A stretch of 64,000 bases of DNA. Source: Novosphingobium profundi. GTDB taxonomy: Bacteria > Pseudomonadota > Alphaproteobacteria > Sphingomonadales > Sphingomonadaceae. Shown here piece after piece: positions 1 through 9,765 of the stretch; position 1 is the stretch's first letter, and every line of letters begins with the position of its first letter. A program made the position numbers and the translations under genes. The stretch spans positions 496,001-560,000 of the forward strand of contig NZ_JAIVLF010000004.1 in the NCBI RefSeq assembly GCF_020524485.1, given 5' to 3'. The notes beneath the pieces were generated by a model. It saw only the letters and a list, made by a program, of their open reading frames with translations. It ran no database searches and had not been told where the DNA came from.

Positions 1-120
1 CTCGTGCGCAGCCGCTTTCGCCTGGCCATGAAGCGCCACGGCCTTGGACCTCCCGGCGTCCACCTCGATTGCAGCCAGTTCCGCGCGCCCTCGCCCGACG
101 GGCAACTCAGCTTGCTGTAA
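1..120 (+). CDS. C-terminal end of a gene cut by the window edge, possibly PA0069-family radical SAM protein
   Basis: An open frame runs from the first base to a TAA at 118-120 and encodes the last 39 residues of a protein. The tail reads LDCSQFRAPSPDGQLSLL. A short 'LD.S.FR.P...GQLSLF'-like ending is what I remember for the PA0069 family of radical SAM (spore photoproduct lyase-like) proteins, but the cysteine motif and domain lie outside the window, so the family call is inference from a short tail only. That this is a real gene end is likely: codon use is GC-rich at third positions and nothing else occupies the strand. Confidence 0.4.
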   Translation, partial: LVRSRFRLAMKRHGLGPPGVHLDCSQFRAPSPDGQLSLL

Positions 121-235
121 AGGCCTGGGCACGATCAGGAAGACACCGCCCATGAAATAATACACTTGCCTAATAGCGAAGGCCGTGCGTTCATAGCGCG
201 CCTGCAATTCCCACCGTGCTCCCGGAGGAGAATTC

Positions 236-730
236 ATGAACGCCGCTCTACTCGCGCTGGCCCTCGCCAGCCTCGCCCCCGCTGCAGGCGCGTCCTCGCC
301 CCCCGTCCGCGACACGACCCTGGATACGACAAGCCGCACGCAGGCCTGCACCCCGGACTACCTCTCCACGACCGAGGCGGTCACCTACGCCTCCTACCTG
401 GGCTCGAAAGCGGGCGTTGCCGGGATCTTCGAGATGCCCGTGCGCGCAGTAGGCGCACAAAGCGGCCACATCTACCTGAACTCCGAGCGCGACTACCGTG
501 ACCGCAACTGTCTGACGGTCTCCATTCCCAAGGCAACCGCGCAGCGCATGTTCGGCAGCGATGATCCGGATGAGATTGCCAAACACCTGAAGGGACAGCG
601 CATTTTCGTGAAAGGCATCGCCCGGCAGGTCCGCATCAATTTCATTGCGAACGGCCAGCCGACCGAGAAGTATTACTTCCAGGTCCATGTCTTGGCCGAC
701 CAGCCCGAGCAGGTACGCCTGGCGGCCTGA
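236..730 (+). CDS. Secreted OB-fold-like protein of unknown function
   Basis: Encodes 164 residues. The start at 236 is supported by GGAGGAG five bases upstream. Residues 1-20 form a signal peptide (hydrophobic run, then an AGASS-type cleavage region), so the protein is probably periplasmic. The mature part contains the stretch 'GHIYLNSERDYRD' followed by 'GQRIFVKGIARQ', a layout I associate with small OB-fold, nucleic-acid-binding-like domains of secreted bacterial proteins (FLNS..DYR then G..I.V.G.V). Two cysteines at about 39 and 88 could form a disulphide. No partner gene is evident: the preceding gene ends 115 bases upstream and the next encodes an unrelated membrane protein. Function is not known. 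Confidence 0.75.
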   Translation: MNAALLALALASLAPAAGASSPPVRDTTLDTTSRTQACTPDYLSTTEAVTYASYLGSKAGVAGIFEMPVRAVGAQSGHIYLNSERDYRDRNCLTVSIPKATAQRMFGSDDPDEIAKHLKGQRIFVKGIARQVRINFIANGQPTEKYYFQVHVLADQPEQVRLAA

Positions 731-860
731 GGCACGGCAGGCTCCGGCCCCAAACCTTCCAACTCCCCGCTGAACGCGCGGTAATCTGCGGTTCATGGAA
801 CCGGAGGCGCGTATCCTTGGTTATTCCCGGCAACACGAAACAACAACGGGATGCGAAACC

Positions 861-1160
861 ATGGCAGATGAATACGTGACCCAGGAGCGCCGCACGACCA
901 CCGACGAACCGGCTGCGGCACAGCCTACCCACACCACCGTCATCCATGAGAGCAAGTCGTCCTCAGGCGGCAGTGGCCTTGTCATCGCGCTGATCCTGCT
1001 CGTCGCGGTTGTCGGCGGCTTCTACCTCTTCAGCCAGACCTCCTCGAGCGAGGTTGCGCGCGACAACGCCATTGCCGATGCGGCGCAGGATGTCGGCAAT
1101 GCGGCCTCGCAGATCGGCGATGCGGCCGAGAGCGCAGCCGAAGGCGCCACCAACAACTAA
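861..1160 (+). CDS. Small single-span membrane protein, low complexity
   Basis: Encodes 99 residues from the ATG at 861; an in-frame ATG at 795 would add 22 residues that do not look coding. Residues 1-38 are hydrophilic and rich in Thr, Ala and Glu, residues about 39-57 form one transmembrane helix (GLVIALILLVAVVGGFYLF), and the C-terminal 40 residues are Ala/Asp/Gly-rich with a repeating 'AA..IGDAAE' pattern that suggests an amphipathic helix. No SP cleavage site is seen, so it is probably an inner-membrane anchored protein with its tail outside. I do not recognise the family. It is followed by a strong bidirectional hairpin shared with the convergent dnaE. Confidence 0.7.
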   Translation: MADEYVTQERRTTTDEPAAAQPTHTTVIHESKSSSGGSGLVIALILLVAVVGGFYLFSQTSSSEVARDNAIADAAQDVGNAASQIGDAAESAAEGATNN

Positions 1161-1177
1161 GGCGCGCCCCTCACATG

Positions 1178-1216
1178 CAAAAGGCCCGGCATTCCATATG
1201 GAGTGCCGGGCCTTTA
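1178..1216. terminator. Bidirectional terminator between the membrane protein gene and dnaE
   Basis: A hairpin with arms AAAGGCCCGGCATTCC and GGAGTGCCGGGCCTTT around an ATAT loop lies between two convergent genes. A run of A on the left and T on the right makes it usable in both directions. Confidence 0.8.
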
Positions 1217-1242
1217 TGCGTGTTTCAAACGAAGCGCGGAAA

Positions 1243-4200
1243 TCAGGCCGCGCGGCGCACGCTCTCGGGGCCCTGACGGGCGATCAGCGAGATGTTCGAG
1301 AGCCCCTCGACACTGGCGAGCTGCTCGGCAAATTCGCCATCGAGCGCAAAATCGCGCCCCAGCCGCACCCGCTGGTCACGGCCATCGCCCAGCTTGAGCG
1401 TCGCCATAACCTCGCCTGTGCCCTTGCGCCCCGGACGCATGAGGAGCGCGAGTTCCTGCACCGCCTCGACCGTGCTGATGTCGAGGCGCAGGAGCATGCG
1501 CGCGCCTGCCGTCACTTCGGCCAGCGGACGACCGCTGCGCACAGTGACGCGCGGCGGCTCGTCCTCGCTCGGGCTGTCGAGTTCGACCTGAAGCAGCAGG
1601 CAGGCGTTCTCCTTGCCCCAGCCGACAAAGGCATCGACCATGTTCTCTTCAAAGCAGCAGGCCGAGAAGTTGCCCGAAGCGTCCGAGTAGTCGACCATGA
1701 CGAAGTCCTTGCCCCGCTTGGTCTTTCGCTTCTGCACGTTCTCGACCATCGCGGCCATGACGGCGCCGGTGCGCCCGCCCTCGCCGCCCCCGGCCATGAG
1801 GCTGGCATAAGTGCGCGCGCCGTTCGCCGAGGCGACCGCGCGGTACTGCTCGACCGGATGCGCGGCGAAGTAGAAGCCGAACACCTCGCGCTCCTTGGCC
1901 ATCTGGTCCATGCGGCTCCAGGGCTTGGCATCGACCAGGCGCAGGCCCTGCACGGCGTGGTCCTCGTCCCCGAAAAGACCGCCTTGCGTTGAATTGCGCT
2001 CGCGTGCGGACATATCGGCTTCGGCCAGCAGCGTGTCGGCGTTGGCGATGACCTTGGCGCGGTTGGGTTCGAGCCCGTCCAGGCCGCCCGCCGCGCCCAG
2101 ACTTTCCAGGAGGCGGCGGTTCATCGAGCCCGCCGGTGCGCGCCGGAACAGGTCGTCCAGGCTGGTGAACTTGCCGTTGGTCTCGCGCTCCTTGACCACC
2201 GCGTCCATGGCCTTCTCGCCCACGTTGCGGATGCCCGCGAGCGCATAGCGCACGGCCAGGCTGTCGTGGGTTTCCTCGACGATGAACTCGGCTTCGGACT
2301 TGTTGATGTCGGGCGGCGCGACCTCGATGCCGTTGCGGCGCATGTCGTCGACGAAGATCGCCAGCTTTTCGGACTGGTGCATGTCGAAGCACATGGCCGC
2401 GGCGTAGAATTCGTGCGGGTAGTGCGCCTTGAACCAGGCGGTGTGGTAGGCAAGCAGCGCGTAGGCAGCCGCGTGCGACTTGTTGAATCCGTAGCCTGCG
2501 AACTTGTCGATCAAGTCGAACAGTTCGTTGGCCTTGGGCGCGTCGATGTCGGAGACTTCCTTGCAACCCGCGACGAAGCGCTTGCGCTGCTTGTCCATCT
2601 CGGCCTGGACCTTCTTGCCCATGGCGCGGCGCAAAAGGTCTGCATCGCCCAGCGAGTATCCGGCCAGGATCTGCGCGGCCTGCATGACCTGTTCCTGGTA
2701 GACGAAAATCCCGTAGGTTTCCTCCAGGATACCCGCCAGCTTCTCGTGCGGGTAGATGATTTTCTCCAGCCCGTTCTTGCGTCGGCCGAAGAGCGGGATG
2801 TTGTCCATCGGGCCCGGGCGATAGAGCGACACGAGCGCGATGATGTCGCCGAAGTTGGTCGGCTTCACCGCCGCGAGCGTGCGGCGCATGCCTTCCGATT
2901 CCAGCTGGAACACGCCAACCGTGTCGCCGCGCTTCAAAAGCTCGTAGGTGCCCGGATCGTCCCAGCTCAGCGTCGAGAGGTCGATGGTGATGCCCCGCCG
3001 CTCCAGAAGATCGCAGGCGCGGCGCAGGACCGAGAGCGTCTTGAGGCCGAGGAAGTCGAACTTGATGAGGCCGGTGTCCTCGACGAACTTCATGTCGAAC
3101 TGCGTCACCGGCATGTCCGAGCGCGGATCGCGGTAGAGCGGAACCAGCTTTTCCAGCGGTCGGTCGCCGATGACGACACCCGCCGCGTGGGTCGAGGAGT
3201 TGCGCGGCATGCCTTCGAGCTGGACGGCAAGATCCACGAGGCGCTTCACTTCGTGGTCGTTGTTGTATTCACGCAGGAATTCTTCCACCGGCGGCGAGGT
3301 GGAGCCGTCCTTCTCCTTCTTGCCGTTGAGCGCCTGGTCGAGCGTCCACGGGTCGGTCGGGTGGTTGGGCACCATCTTGCACAGGCTGTCGACGCGGCCA
3401 TAGCCCATCTGCAGGATGCGCCCGCAGTCGCGCAGCACCGCGCGCGCCTTCATCTTGCCGAAGGTGATGATCTGGGCGACGTGGTCGTGCCCGTACTTCT
3501 TCTGCACGTAGCGGATCGTCTCACCGCGCCGGGTTTCGCAAAAGTCGATGTCGAAGTCGGGCATCGAGACGCGTTCCGGGTTGAGGAAGCGTTCGAACAG
3601 CAGACCCAGCTTGAGCGGATCGAGGTCGGTGATGGTCAGCGCCCAGGCGACCAGCGAACCGGCACCCGAACCACGGCCCGGACCCACCGGAATCCCGTTG
3701 TCCTTGGACCACTTGATGAAGTCGGCAACGATCAGGAAGTAGCCGGGAAAGCCCATGCCCACGATGATGTCGATCTCGAACTTCAAACGCTTGGCGTAGT
3801 CGATGAAGTCTTCGGTGACGCCCTTCTCGCGCAAGGCTTCGTAGGCGCGAGCAAGTTCCTCCCCCTCGAAGGCGAGCGCCTCATCGAGCTCGGCCTCGGT
3901 GGCCTCGGGCCAGTAGGGGGCAAGACGGCGCGCCAGGCCGCGGCGCGAATCGCGCGCGAGCATGGCTTCCTCGCCCTTCTTGTCGCCGGCAAGGCTGGGC
4001 AGCAGTGCAGGACGGCGCGGCGGGACATAGGCGCAGCGCTGCGCGACGACGAGGGTGTTGGCCATCGCCTCGGGCAGGTCGGCGAACATCTCCTCCATCG
4101 CCTCGATCGGCTTGACCCAGCGCTCAGGCGAGGAGCGCGGACGCTCGGCCGCATCGACCTGGGTGGAGTTGGCGATGCACAGCATGGCATCGTGCGCATC

Positions 4201-4845
4201 GTGGAAGGAGCTTTCCGAGTACTGCGCCGGGTTTGAGGCCACGAGCGGGATGTCGCGCGCATAGGCGAGATCGATCAGCGCCTCCTCGCTCGCGTCCTCG
4301 ACCTCCTCGCCGGTGCGGGTGATCTCGATGTAGAGGCGGCCCGGGAAAAAGCGTTCGAGCGCTTCGCAATAGCCGGTCGCCTCAGCCGTATCGCCCTTGG
4401 CGAGGAGCCGCGCGAGCGCGCCCTCATCGCCGCCCGAAAGGCAGATCAAGCCGTCGGTATGGCCTTCGAGCGAATCGAGCTCGACGTGCGGTTCCAGTTC
4501 GAGCGGGCGTTCGAGGTGCGCGCGGCTGACGTGGCGGCACAGGTTCTCCCAGCCGGCCTCGTTCTGTGCGAAGAGCGCGAGCCAGTCGATCGGACGATCC
4601 TGCCCCTGCGCCACGGCGCCCGGGCGGGCAACGGCAAGGAAGGTCCCGACGATGGGCTGGATGCCCGCCCCCTTGGCCGCCTGCGCATAAGTCGGCGCGG
4701 CGTAGAGGCCGTTGCGGTCACAGATCGCCATGGCCGGAAAGCCCCGGGCTTTCGCCAGTTTCGCCATGGCCTTGGGGTCGATCGAGCCATCCAGCATCGT
4801 GTAGCTGGAGAAGATGCGCAAGGGTACGAAAGGAGAGAACGCCAT
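1243..4845 (-). CDS. dnaE: DNA polymerase III subunit alpha
   Basis: Encodes 1200 residues, full length for the replicative polymerase catalytic subunit. An N-terminal PHP domain (about 1-280) is followed by the polymerase core with the catalytic MPDFDIDFC motif near residue 427, a GPGRGSGAGSL motif before it, a tandem HhH region, an OB fold (about 1020-1110) and a C-terminal tail ending in RRAA. A QGGLFG sequence near residue 952 fits the internal beta-clamp-binding motif (QADMF in E. coli). The first PHP motif reads LRIFSSYTMLDG, lacking the histidines of active PHP phosphoesterases, so this domain is probably structural. lolC-lolD-dnaE is a conserved order in relatives; here lolD is 2.7 kb away with other genes between. 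Confidence 0.97.
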   Translation of the reverse strand: MAFSPFVPLRIFSSYTMLDGSIDPKAMAKLAKARGFPAMAICDRNGLYAAPTYAQAAKGAGIQPIVGTFLAVARPGAVAQGQDRPIDWLALFAQNEAGWENLCRHVSRAHLERPLELEPHVELDSLEGHTDGLICLSGGDEGALARLLAKGDTAEATGYCEALERFFPGRLYIEITRTGEEVEDASEEALIDLAYARDIPLVASNPAQYSESSFHDAHDAMLCIANSTQVDAAERPRSSPERWVKPIEAMEEMFADLPEAMANTLVVAQRCAYVPPRRPALLPSLAGDKKGEEAMLARDSRRGLARRLAPYWPEATEAELDEALAFEGEELARAYEALREKGVTEDFIDYAKRLKFEIDIIVGMGFPGYFLIVADFIKWSKDNGIPVGPGRGSGAGSLVAWALTITDLDPLKLGLLFERFLNPERVSMPDFDIDFCETRRGETIRYVQKKYGHDHVAQIITFGKMKARAVLRDCGRILQMGYGRVDSLCKMVPNHPTDPWTLDQALNGKKEKDGSTSPPVEEFLREYNNDHEVKRLVDLAVQLEGMPRNSSTHAAGVVIGDRPLEKLVPLYRDPRSDMPVTQFDMKFVEDTGLIKFDFLGLKTLSVLRRACDLLERRGITIDLSTLSWDDPGTYELLKRGDTVGVFQLESEGMRRTLAAVKPTNFGDIIALVSLYRPGPMDNIPLFGRRKNGLEKIIYPHEKLAGILEETYGIFVYQEQVMQAAQILAGYSLGDADLLRRAMGKKVQAEMDKQRKRFVAGCKEVSDIDAPKANELFDLIDKFAGYGFNKSHAAAYALLAYHTAWFKAHYPHEFYAAAMCFDMHQSEKLAIFVDDMRRNGIEVAPPDINKSEAEFIVEETHDSLAVRYALAGIRNVGEKAMDAVVKERETNGKFTSLDDLFRRAPAGSMNRRLLESLGAAGGLDGLEPNRAKVIANADTLLAEADMSARERNSTQGGLFGDEDHAVQGLRLVDAKPWSRMDQMAKEREVFGFYFAAHPVEQYRAVASANGARTYASLMAGGGEGGRTGAVMAAMVENVQKRKTKRGKDFVMVDYSDASGNFSACCFEENMVDAFVGWGKENACLLLQVELDSPSEDEPPRVTVRSGRPLAEVTAGARMLLRLDISTVEAVQELALLMRPGRKGTGEVMATLKLGDGRDQRVRLGRDFALDGEFAEQLASVEGLSNISLIARQGPESVRRAA

Positions 4846-5311
4846 ATCCGCGATCTAGGCCCCGGGCTGCGGACGGATCAAGACCTTGCGGGCATCGAGT
4901 GGGGGATAGCCGCGCACGCGGGCGCGCGCCAGGCGCGCGAGGCGCAGACGCTGGTTAACGCCCAAACACGACAAACCGGCGCCCATCCGGCAAGCGATGA
5001 TACACTCGCCGCCGCGATAATTACAAAATCTTCGTAATTATAGAAACTTACGTCCTATTTTTCAGGAACCCTCCCTCTTTTCAAGCTACGCACAAAGAGT
5101 TAAGGATAGTTTCCTATAGATACATTCTGGAACGAGAGCGTGCATCGGCGCGACGGACAGCAACCAGGGTAAGCCGCAGGCAGCAAGGCATGCGCCTTGA
5201 CCGCAGGCGGTTGCACCCGCTCAAGATGAGGACGCCAGTTCGCCATGCCCGATATTGCACCTTCGCATCTCGCTCTTCCGGCACGCGCCGCAGCCCGGCG
5301 CTGACCACAGA
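4846..5311. other. Intergenic region between dnaE and a divergent diguanylate cyclase
   Basis: About 466 bases with no supportable gene. The middle (about 5010-5125) is clearly more AT-rich than its surroundings and holds a perfect inverted repeat at 5017-5041, so it probably carries the promoters of dnaE (leftward) and the GGDEF gene (rightward). I could not fix individual promoter boxes with confidence. Confidence 0.5.
5017..5041. promoter_or_regulatory. Perfect 8-bp inverted repeat in the dnaE/GGDEF divergent promoter region
   Basis: ATAATTAC and GTAATTAT face each other across a 9-base spacer in an AT-rich island. It could be an operator for a dimeric regulator or a small hairpin; no regulator family is assigned. 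Confidence 0.4.
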
Positions 5312-6589
5312 ATGGCGGACATCCCCACCATTGCCGTGTGCAGTACGGCGGCTGCGGCGATCCTGTGCATTGCCATGGTCCTGGCTTGGTTCAAGGACGG
5401 TCGCCCGCGCCATTCGATCTGGCTGTTCTCGCCTTTTGCGGTGGCCATCCCCGCCGGGATCCTGCTGAGTTACCCGGACGAACTGGGCGGTGCGCCCGCG
5501 CTGGCCTTCGGGTGGTTCCTGTTCACGCTGATGTTCGGCGCTGCCTGGCAGTGCGCGCGCTATGCAGCGCGCCGACGCCCACTCCCGATCCCCGCGCTCA
5601 CCGCCTGCCTTGTCAGCCTCGTCTTCTCGCTGACGCTCGGGAACGATGCCCACTTTCCCGAATGGCGCATGTTGCCGCGTACACTGCTGATGGCCGGGTT
5701 CAGCCTGCTGAGCGCGCGCGAGTTCCAGAGCCTGCGCGACCGCCACTTGCCCTCGGCCCAGACGCTGGCCTGGATCTTCTACGCCTTCGGCGGCTACCAC
5801 GCACTGCGCGTCCCCTTCACGACGCTGCTGCCAGCCCCCTACGGCTCGCTCGAGACGCAGACCTGGGCCATCGCCAGCTTCAACTTCCTACTGGTTCTGC
5901 AAGGCCTTCTTCTGGCCGTCTTCATGACGACGCTGGGGCGCGAGCGGATCGCACTGCAGCACTTCCAGCTCGCCATGGTCGATCCGCTGACGGGCGTGGG
6001 CAATCGCCGCGCGCTCGACCGGAGGCTCGCGCAGCTGTCCTACGAGCGTGCGGGCAGCGAGGGGCAGGTGCTTGCGCTGGCCGTGCTCGACATCGACAAC
6101 TTCAAGTCCGTCAACGACCGCTTCGGCCATGGCTTTGGCGACGTGGTGATTGCAGGTGCGGCCAATGTCGCCTGCGAGTTTGTCCATCATCGCAGTGTCT
6201 TCCGCCATGGCGGCGAGGAATTCGCCGTGCTCTTCGAAGCCGCATCGCCAGACAGCGCCTACGCCAGGGTCGAGCGCATACGCGCCGCCTTCGAAGCGCG
6301 CGCCCACCGTTATGCCGATCATGCGCATCTGGCGACGCTGAGCGCAGGCGTTGCCATCCACACGCCCGGAGTTTCGCCCCAGCAGCTTCTCGATGAGGCA
6401 GACCGGGCGCTCTATCTCGCCAAGGCGCTGGGCCGCAATCGCACGGTGCTGGCCGACGAGGCGAGCATGGCACGGCTGATGGAAGAGGCTCTGCAGGCCA
6501 AGACCAGCCGCGGATCGCTGCAGGCCACCGCCGATGTACAGGAAACGCAAGCCCTGGCACCCAGCGGGCCGGAGCGCCGCCGCGCCTGA
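5312..6589 (+). CDS. Membrane-anchored diguanylate cyclase (GGDEF)
   Basis: Encodes 425 residues from the ATG at 5312; a TTG at 5255 would add 19 residues lacking coding character. The first about 215 residues hold six or so transmembrane segments with short loops. The C-terminal GGDEF domain starts near residue 235 (MVDPLTGVGNRRALD), has the substrate-binding LDIDNFKSVND segment near 260 and the active-site signature HGGEEFAVLF near 300. GGEEF is an active variant, so synthesis of c-di-GMP from GTP at the inner membrane is expected. The RxxD inhibitory site before the signature is absent (the D position is Arg), suggesting no classical product inhibition. Two PilZ-type proteins in this window (12023 and 30547) are possible readers of the signal. 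Confidence 0.93.
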   Translation: MADIPTIAVCSTAAAAILCIAMVLAWFKDGRPRHSIWLFSPFAVAIPAGILLSYPDELGGAPALAFGWFLFTLMFGAAWQCARYAARRRPLPIPALTACLVSLVFSLTLGNDAHFPEWRMLPRTLLMAGFSLLSAREFQSLRDRHLPSAQTLAWIFYAFGGYHALRVPFTTLLPAPYGSLETQTWAIASFNFLLVLQGLLLAVFMTTLGRERIALQHFQLAMVDPLTGVGNRRALDRRLAQLSYERAGSEGQVLALAVLDIDNFKSVNDRFGHGFGDVVIAGAANVACEFVHHRSVFRHGGEEFAVLFEAASPDSAYARVERIRAAFEARAHRYADHAHLATLSAGVAIHTPGVSPQQLLDEADRALYLAKALGRNRTVLADEASMARLMEEALQAKTSRGSLQATADVQETQALAPSGPERRRA

Positions 6590-6596
6590 GCCCTGC

Positions 6597-7085
6597 TCAG
6601 AGCAGCTTTTCGATATCGCGGGAAAGTGTGACGGGCTTTTCAGTCGGCCCGTAGCGGCGCACGACCTGGCCATCGCGATCAATCAGGAACTTGGTGAAGT
6701 TCCACTTGATCGCCCTGGTGCCCAAAACACCCGGAGCTTCGGCCTTGAGCCACTGGAAAAGAGGATCGGCGTTCGCGCCATTGACCTCGACCTTGCCCAT
6801 CACGGGGAAGGAGAGGCCGAAATTGATCTCGCAGAACTGGGCAATGTCCTCGGCCGAGCCGGGCTCCTGCCCGCCGAACTGGTTGCACGGAAAGGCCATG
6901 ACCTCGAACCCGCGCGGACCATAGTTGCGATAGAGGGCTTCGAGGCCCTTGTACTGCGGCGTGAAGCCGCACTTGCTGGCGGTATTGACCACCAGCACCA
7001 CCCTGCCGAGACGGTCGGCCAGGCCCACCGTCTCGCCAGAAGGCAACCTCGCCGAAAAATCGGCGATAGTGCGTGGATCAGGCAT
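6597..7085 (-). CDS. Glutathione peroxidase family protein
   Basis: Encodes 162 residues, a complete thioredoxin-fold peroxidase of the GPx/BtuE family. The peroxidatic cysteine is in NTASKCGFTPQY near residue 39, and the conserved FPCNQFGGQEPG and KWNFTKFL motifs supply the Gln, Trp and Asn of the catalytic tetrad. The cysteine in FPCNQF is the usual resolving cysteine of thioredoxin-dependent members. It has no signal peptide, so it acts in the cytoplasm on peroxides. The start overlaps the end of the upstream small gene by 8 bases, so both are on one transcript. It ends 7 bases from the convergent GGDEF gene with no visible terminator between. Confidence 0.93.
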   Translation of the reverse strand: MPDPRTIADFSARLPSGETVGLADRLGRVVLVVNTASKCGFTPQYKGLEALYRNYGPRGFEVMAFPCNQFGGQEPGSAEDIAQFCEINFGLSFPVMGKVEVNGANADPLFQWLKAEAPGVLGTRAIKWNFTKFLIDRDGQVVRRYGPTEKPVTLSRDIEKLL

Positions 7086-7362
7086 CGCCCTTGGGGAAAT
7101 CCGAACGGCGGTACAGCGTCACGATCTCGGCGTACTTGAAGGTGCGGTCACCGGCCTTCTGGATTGCGTAGTCCTCACGCTTTTCCTCGGGCAGGTCCAT
7201 CACGAACTCGATCATCTCGGCCACGGTCCCGCGGCGCAGGACCTTGAAGCGGTGGAACAGGCCGCCGCCGTCCTCGCACTTGTGCAGTTCGGCCGAATCG
7301 TTCCAGGCGAAGCCGGAACCGGCGCCTTCACCGCCGTGAATGGTGGAGGGATTGTCGCTCAT
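7078..7362 (-). CDS. Conserved hypothetical protein, 94 residues
   Basis: The start at 7362 (MSDNPSTIHG) is chosen because AAGG lies a suitable distance upstream and the further upstream codons do not look coding. The protein is cytoplasmic and mixed-charge: a flexible Gly/Ser-rich N-terminus, then 'WNDSAELHKCEDGGGLFHRFKVLRRGTVAEMIEFV' spread over two predicted strands and a helix, and a basic tail. I recognise no family. It overlaps the start of the glutathione peroxidase gene by 8 bases, which implies translational coupling, and it follows lolD after 140 bases on the same strand. Confidence 0.75.
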   Translation of the reverse strand: MSDNPSTIHGGEGAGSGFAWNDSAELHKCEDGGGLFHRFKVLRRGTVAEMIEFVMDLPEEKREDYAIQKAGDRTFKYAEIVTLYRRSDFPKGDA

Positions 7363-7502
7363 CGCGCTTGGCCTTTCATGTTCACTCTTATGGGACCGCC
7401 CGGTGCTAACGGTAGTTGTACCGAGCTTTTGTTTCCATTTGGCAATGTCGATCGCCAAAATCAACGCGCGCGTGCCCTCGTGCGGACGCGCGCGTGCAAT
7501 TT

Positions 7503-8208
<706 letters not shown>

Positions 8209-8216
<8 letters not shown>

Positions 8217-9450
8217 AGCGAAGGACCTGGACAGGATCGGTGCTCGCCGCCTTGAACGCGGGGTAGAGCGTGGCGAGGAAGCTGAGGACGAGCGAGAGCA
8301 CGCAGATGATGGCGATCTCGACCGGATCGGTGCGCGCGGGCAGCTCGGTGAGGAAGCGGATCGAGGGGTCCCACAGGTTCTGCCCCGTCAGCCTCTCGAC
8401 CAGATGCACGACCGGCTGGCGGAAATAGAGGAAGACCGCGCCCAGCATCAGGCCCGCGACCGTGCCCGCAGCGCCGATGCAGAAGCCCGCAGTCACGAAG
8501 ACTTTCATCAGCGACCGGCGCGTTGCGCCCATGGTACGCAGGATCGCGATGTCGCGCGTCTTGGCGCGCACCAGCATGATCAGCGAGGAGAGGATGTTGA
8601 ACACTGCGACAAGGACGATGATCGAAAGCACCACGAACATCGCCACCCGCTCGACCGCCAGCGCCTCGAACAGCGAGGCGTTCATCTGCTTCCAGGTGGT
8701 GACGACCGCCTTGCCCTTGAGCTGGCGTTCCAGCGGAGCCAGGAATTCGCTCACCCGGTCAGGATCGGACGTCGTGATCTCGATGGTGCCTATGGTGTCA
8801 CCCGACAGCAGGAGTTGCTGCGCATTGACCATGGGCATGATCACGTAGCGCTCATCGAGGTCGTAGATCCCGATCTCGAAGATGGCGGTCACCGTGTAGG
8901 CAATCTGCCGGGGAACCGTACCGAAGGGCGTCGGGCGTCCCGCCGGGTTGATGATGGTGATGGTATCGCCCACCCGCGCGCCCAGGTTCTGAGCGAGCTG
9001 CGAGCCGATGGCGATGTTGCTCACCCCGTCCGCGAGCGATTTAAGACTGCCTTCCTGCACCTTGTCCGCCAGAGCATCGATGTCCCCTTGCGTGTTGCCG
9101 CGCACGAGAATGCCTTCGACCCGGCCGTTGAAGGTCGTCATCAGCGGCTGTTCGATCAGCGGCGAGGCATGGGTGACGCCAGGTGTCTTGCGCGCATTTT
9201 CCAGCACCTCCTCCCAGTTCTCCAGACGTCCGCCGTAGGCCTGCACGATGGCATGACCGTTGAGGCTGACGATCTTGTCGAAAAGCTCGGCGCGAAAACC
9301 GTTCATCACGCTCATCACGATGACGAGCGCGGCAACGCCGAGCATGACCGCAACGAGGCTGATCCCGGCGACGAGCGCAATGAAGCGCTCCCCCTTGCCG
9401 GGCAGCATGTAGCGCTTGGCGATGGTCCATTCGAAAGGAGAGAGTAGCAA
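8209..9450 (-). CDS. lolC: Lipoprotein-releasing ABC transporter permease (LolC/E type)
   Basis: Encodes 413 residues with one N-terminal transmembrane helix (about 25-50), a large periplasmic domain (about 50-270) and three C-terminal helices, the standard LolC/LolE topology, ending in PVQVLRYE as in the FtsX-like permease family. Only one permease gene is next to lolD. Many alphaproteobacteria use a single hybrid subunit (LolF) as a homodimer in place of LolC plus LolE, and this gene fits that pattern, though a second copy outside the window cannot be excluded. It is the first gene of a minus-strand unit continuing into lolD. Confidence 0.93.
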
Positions 9451-9765
9451 GCGGGACGCCGCCTTCTATGAAGAGGTGAAAACCGGATAAAGCTGTGCAG
9501 GCGCCAAGCCTTAGGGTGAAGGCTTGTGGGAGGCAAGCAAGGAGCGGCCCCGCCCCCGTGCTCGCCGCCCGGACGCGCCCGCCTGAAGCGCACAAGATGC
9601 CTCCCGGTTCCCACCCCGAGACGAGAGCCAGTCCGTGTCACATCCGCGTCACCTTTTCGCGTCAAGGGAACAATGGCACCTCTTGCGGGTTCACGCCCTC
9701 TTGCAATTGCGGCCGATCCCTGCAAATGCGCCCTCGACCTTGACGCAGGCGCGGGCCCTCATTCC
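9451..9765. other. Intergenic region between lolC and divergent purF
   Basis: 315 bases, GC-rich, holding the divergent promoters. I find no riboswitch-like fold, no clear PurR-type palindrome and no small ORF with a ribosome binding site. purF starts without a recognisable Shine-Dalgarno sequence. Confidence 0.4.

Noticed and set aside
782-793. GTAATCTGCGGT also present at 11926-11937
   Set aside because: A shared 12-mer is expected by chance many times in a window of this size, and the second copy overlaps a stop codon.
2266-4236. Long open frame opposite dnaE
   Set aside because: Its codon pattern is a mirror of dnaE in GC-rich DNA and it encodes no recognisable domain; dnaE on the other strand is certain.
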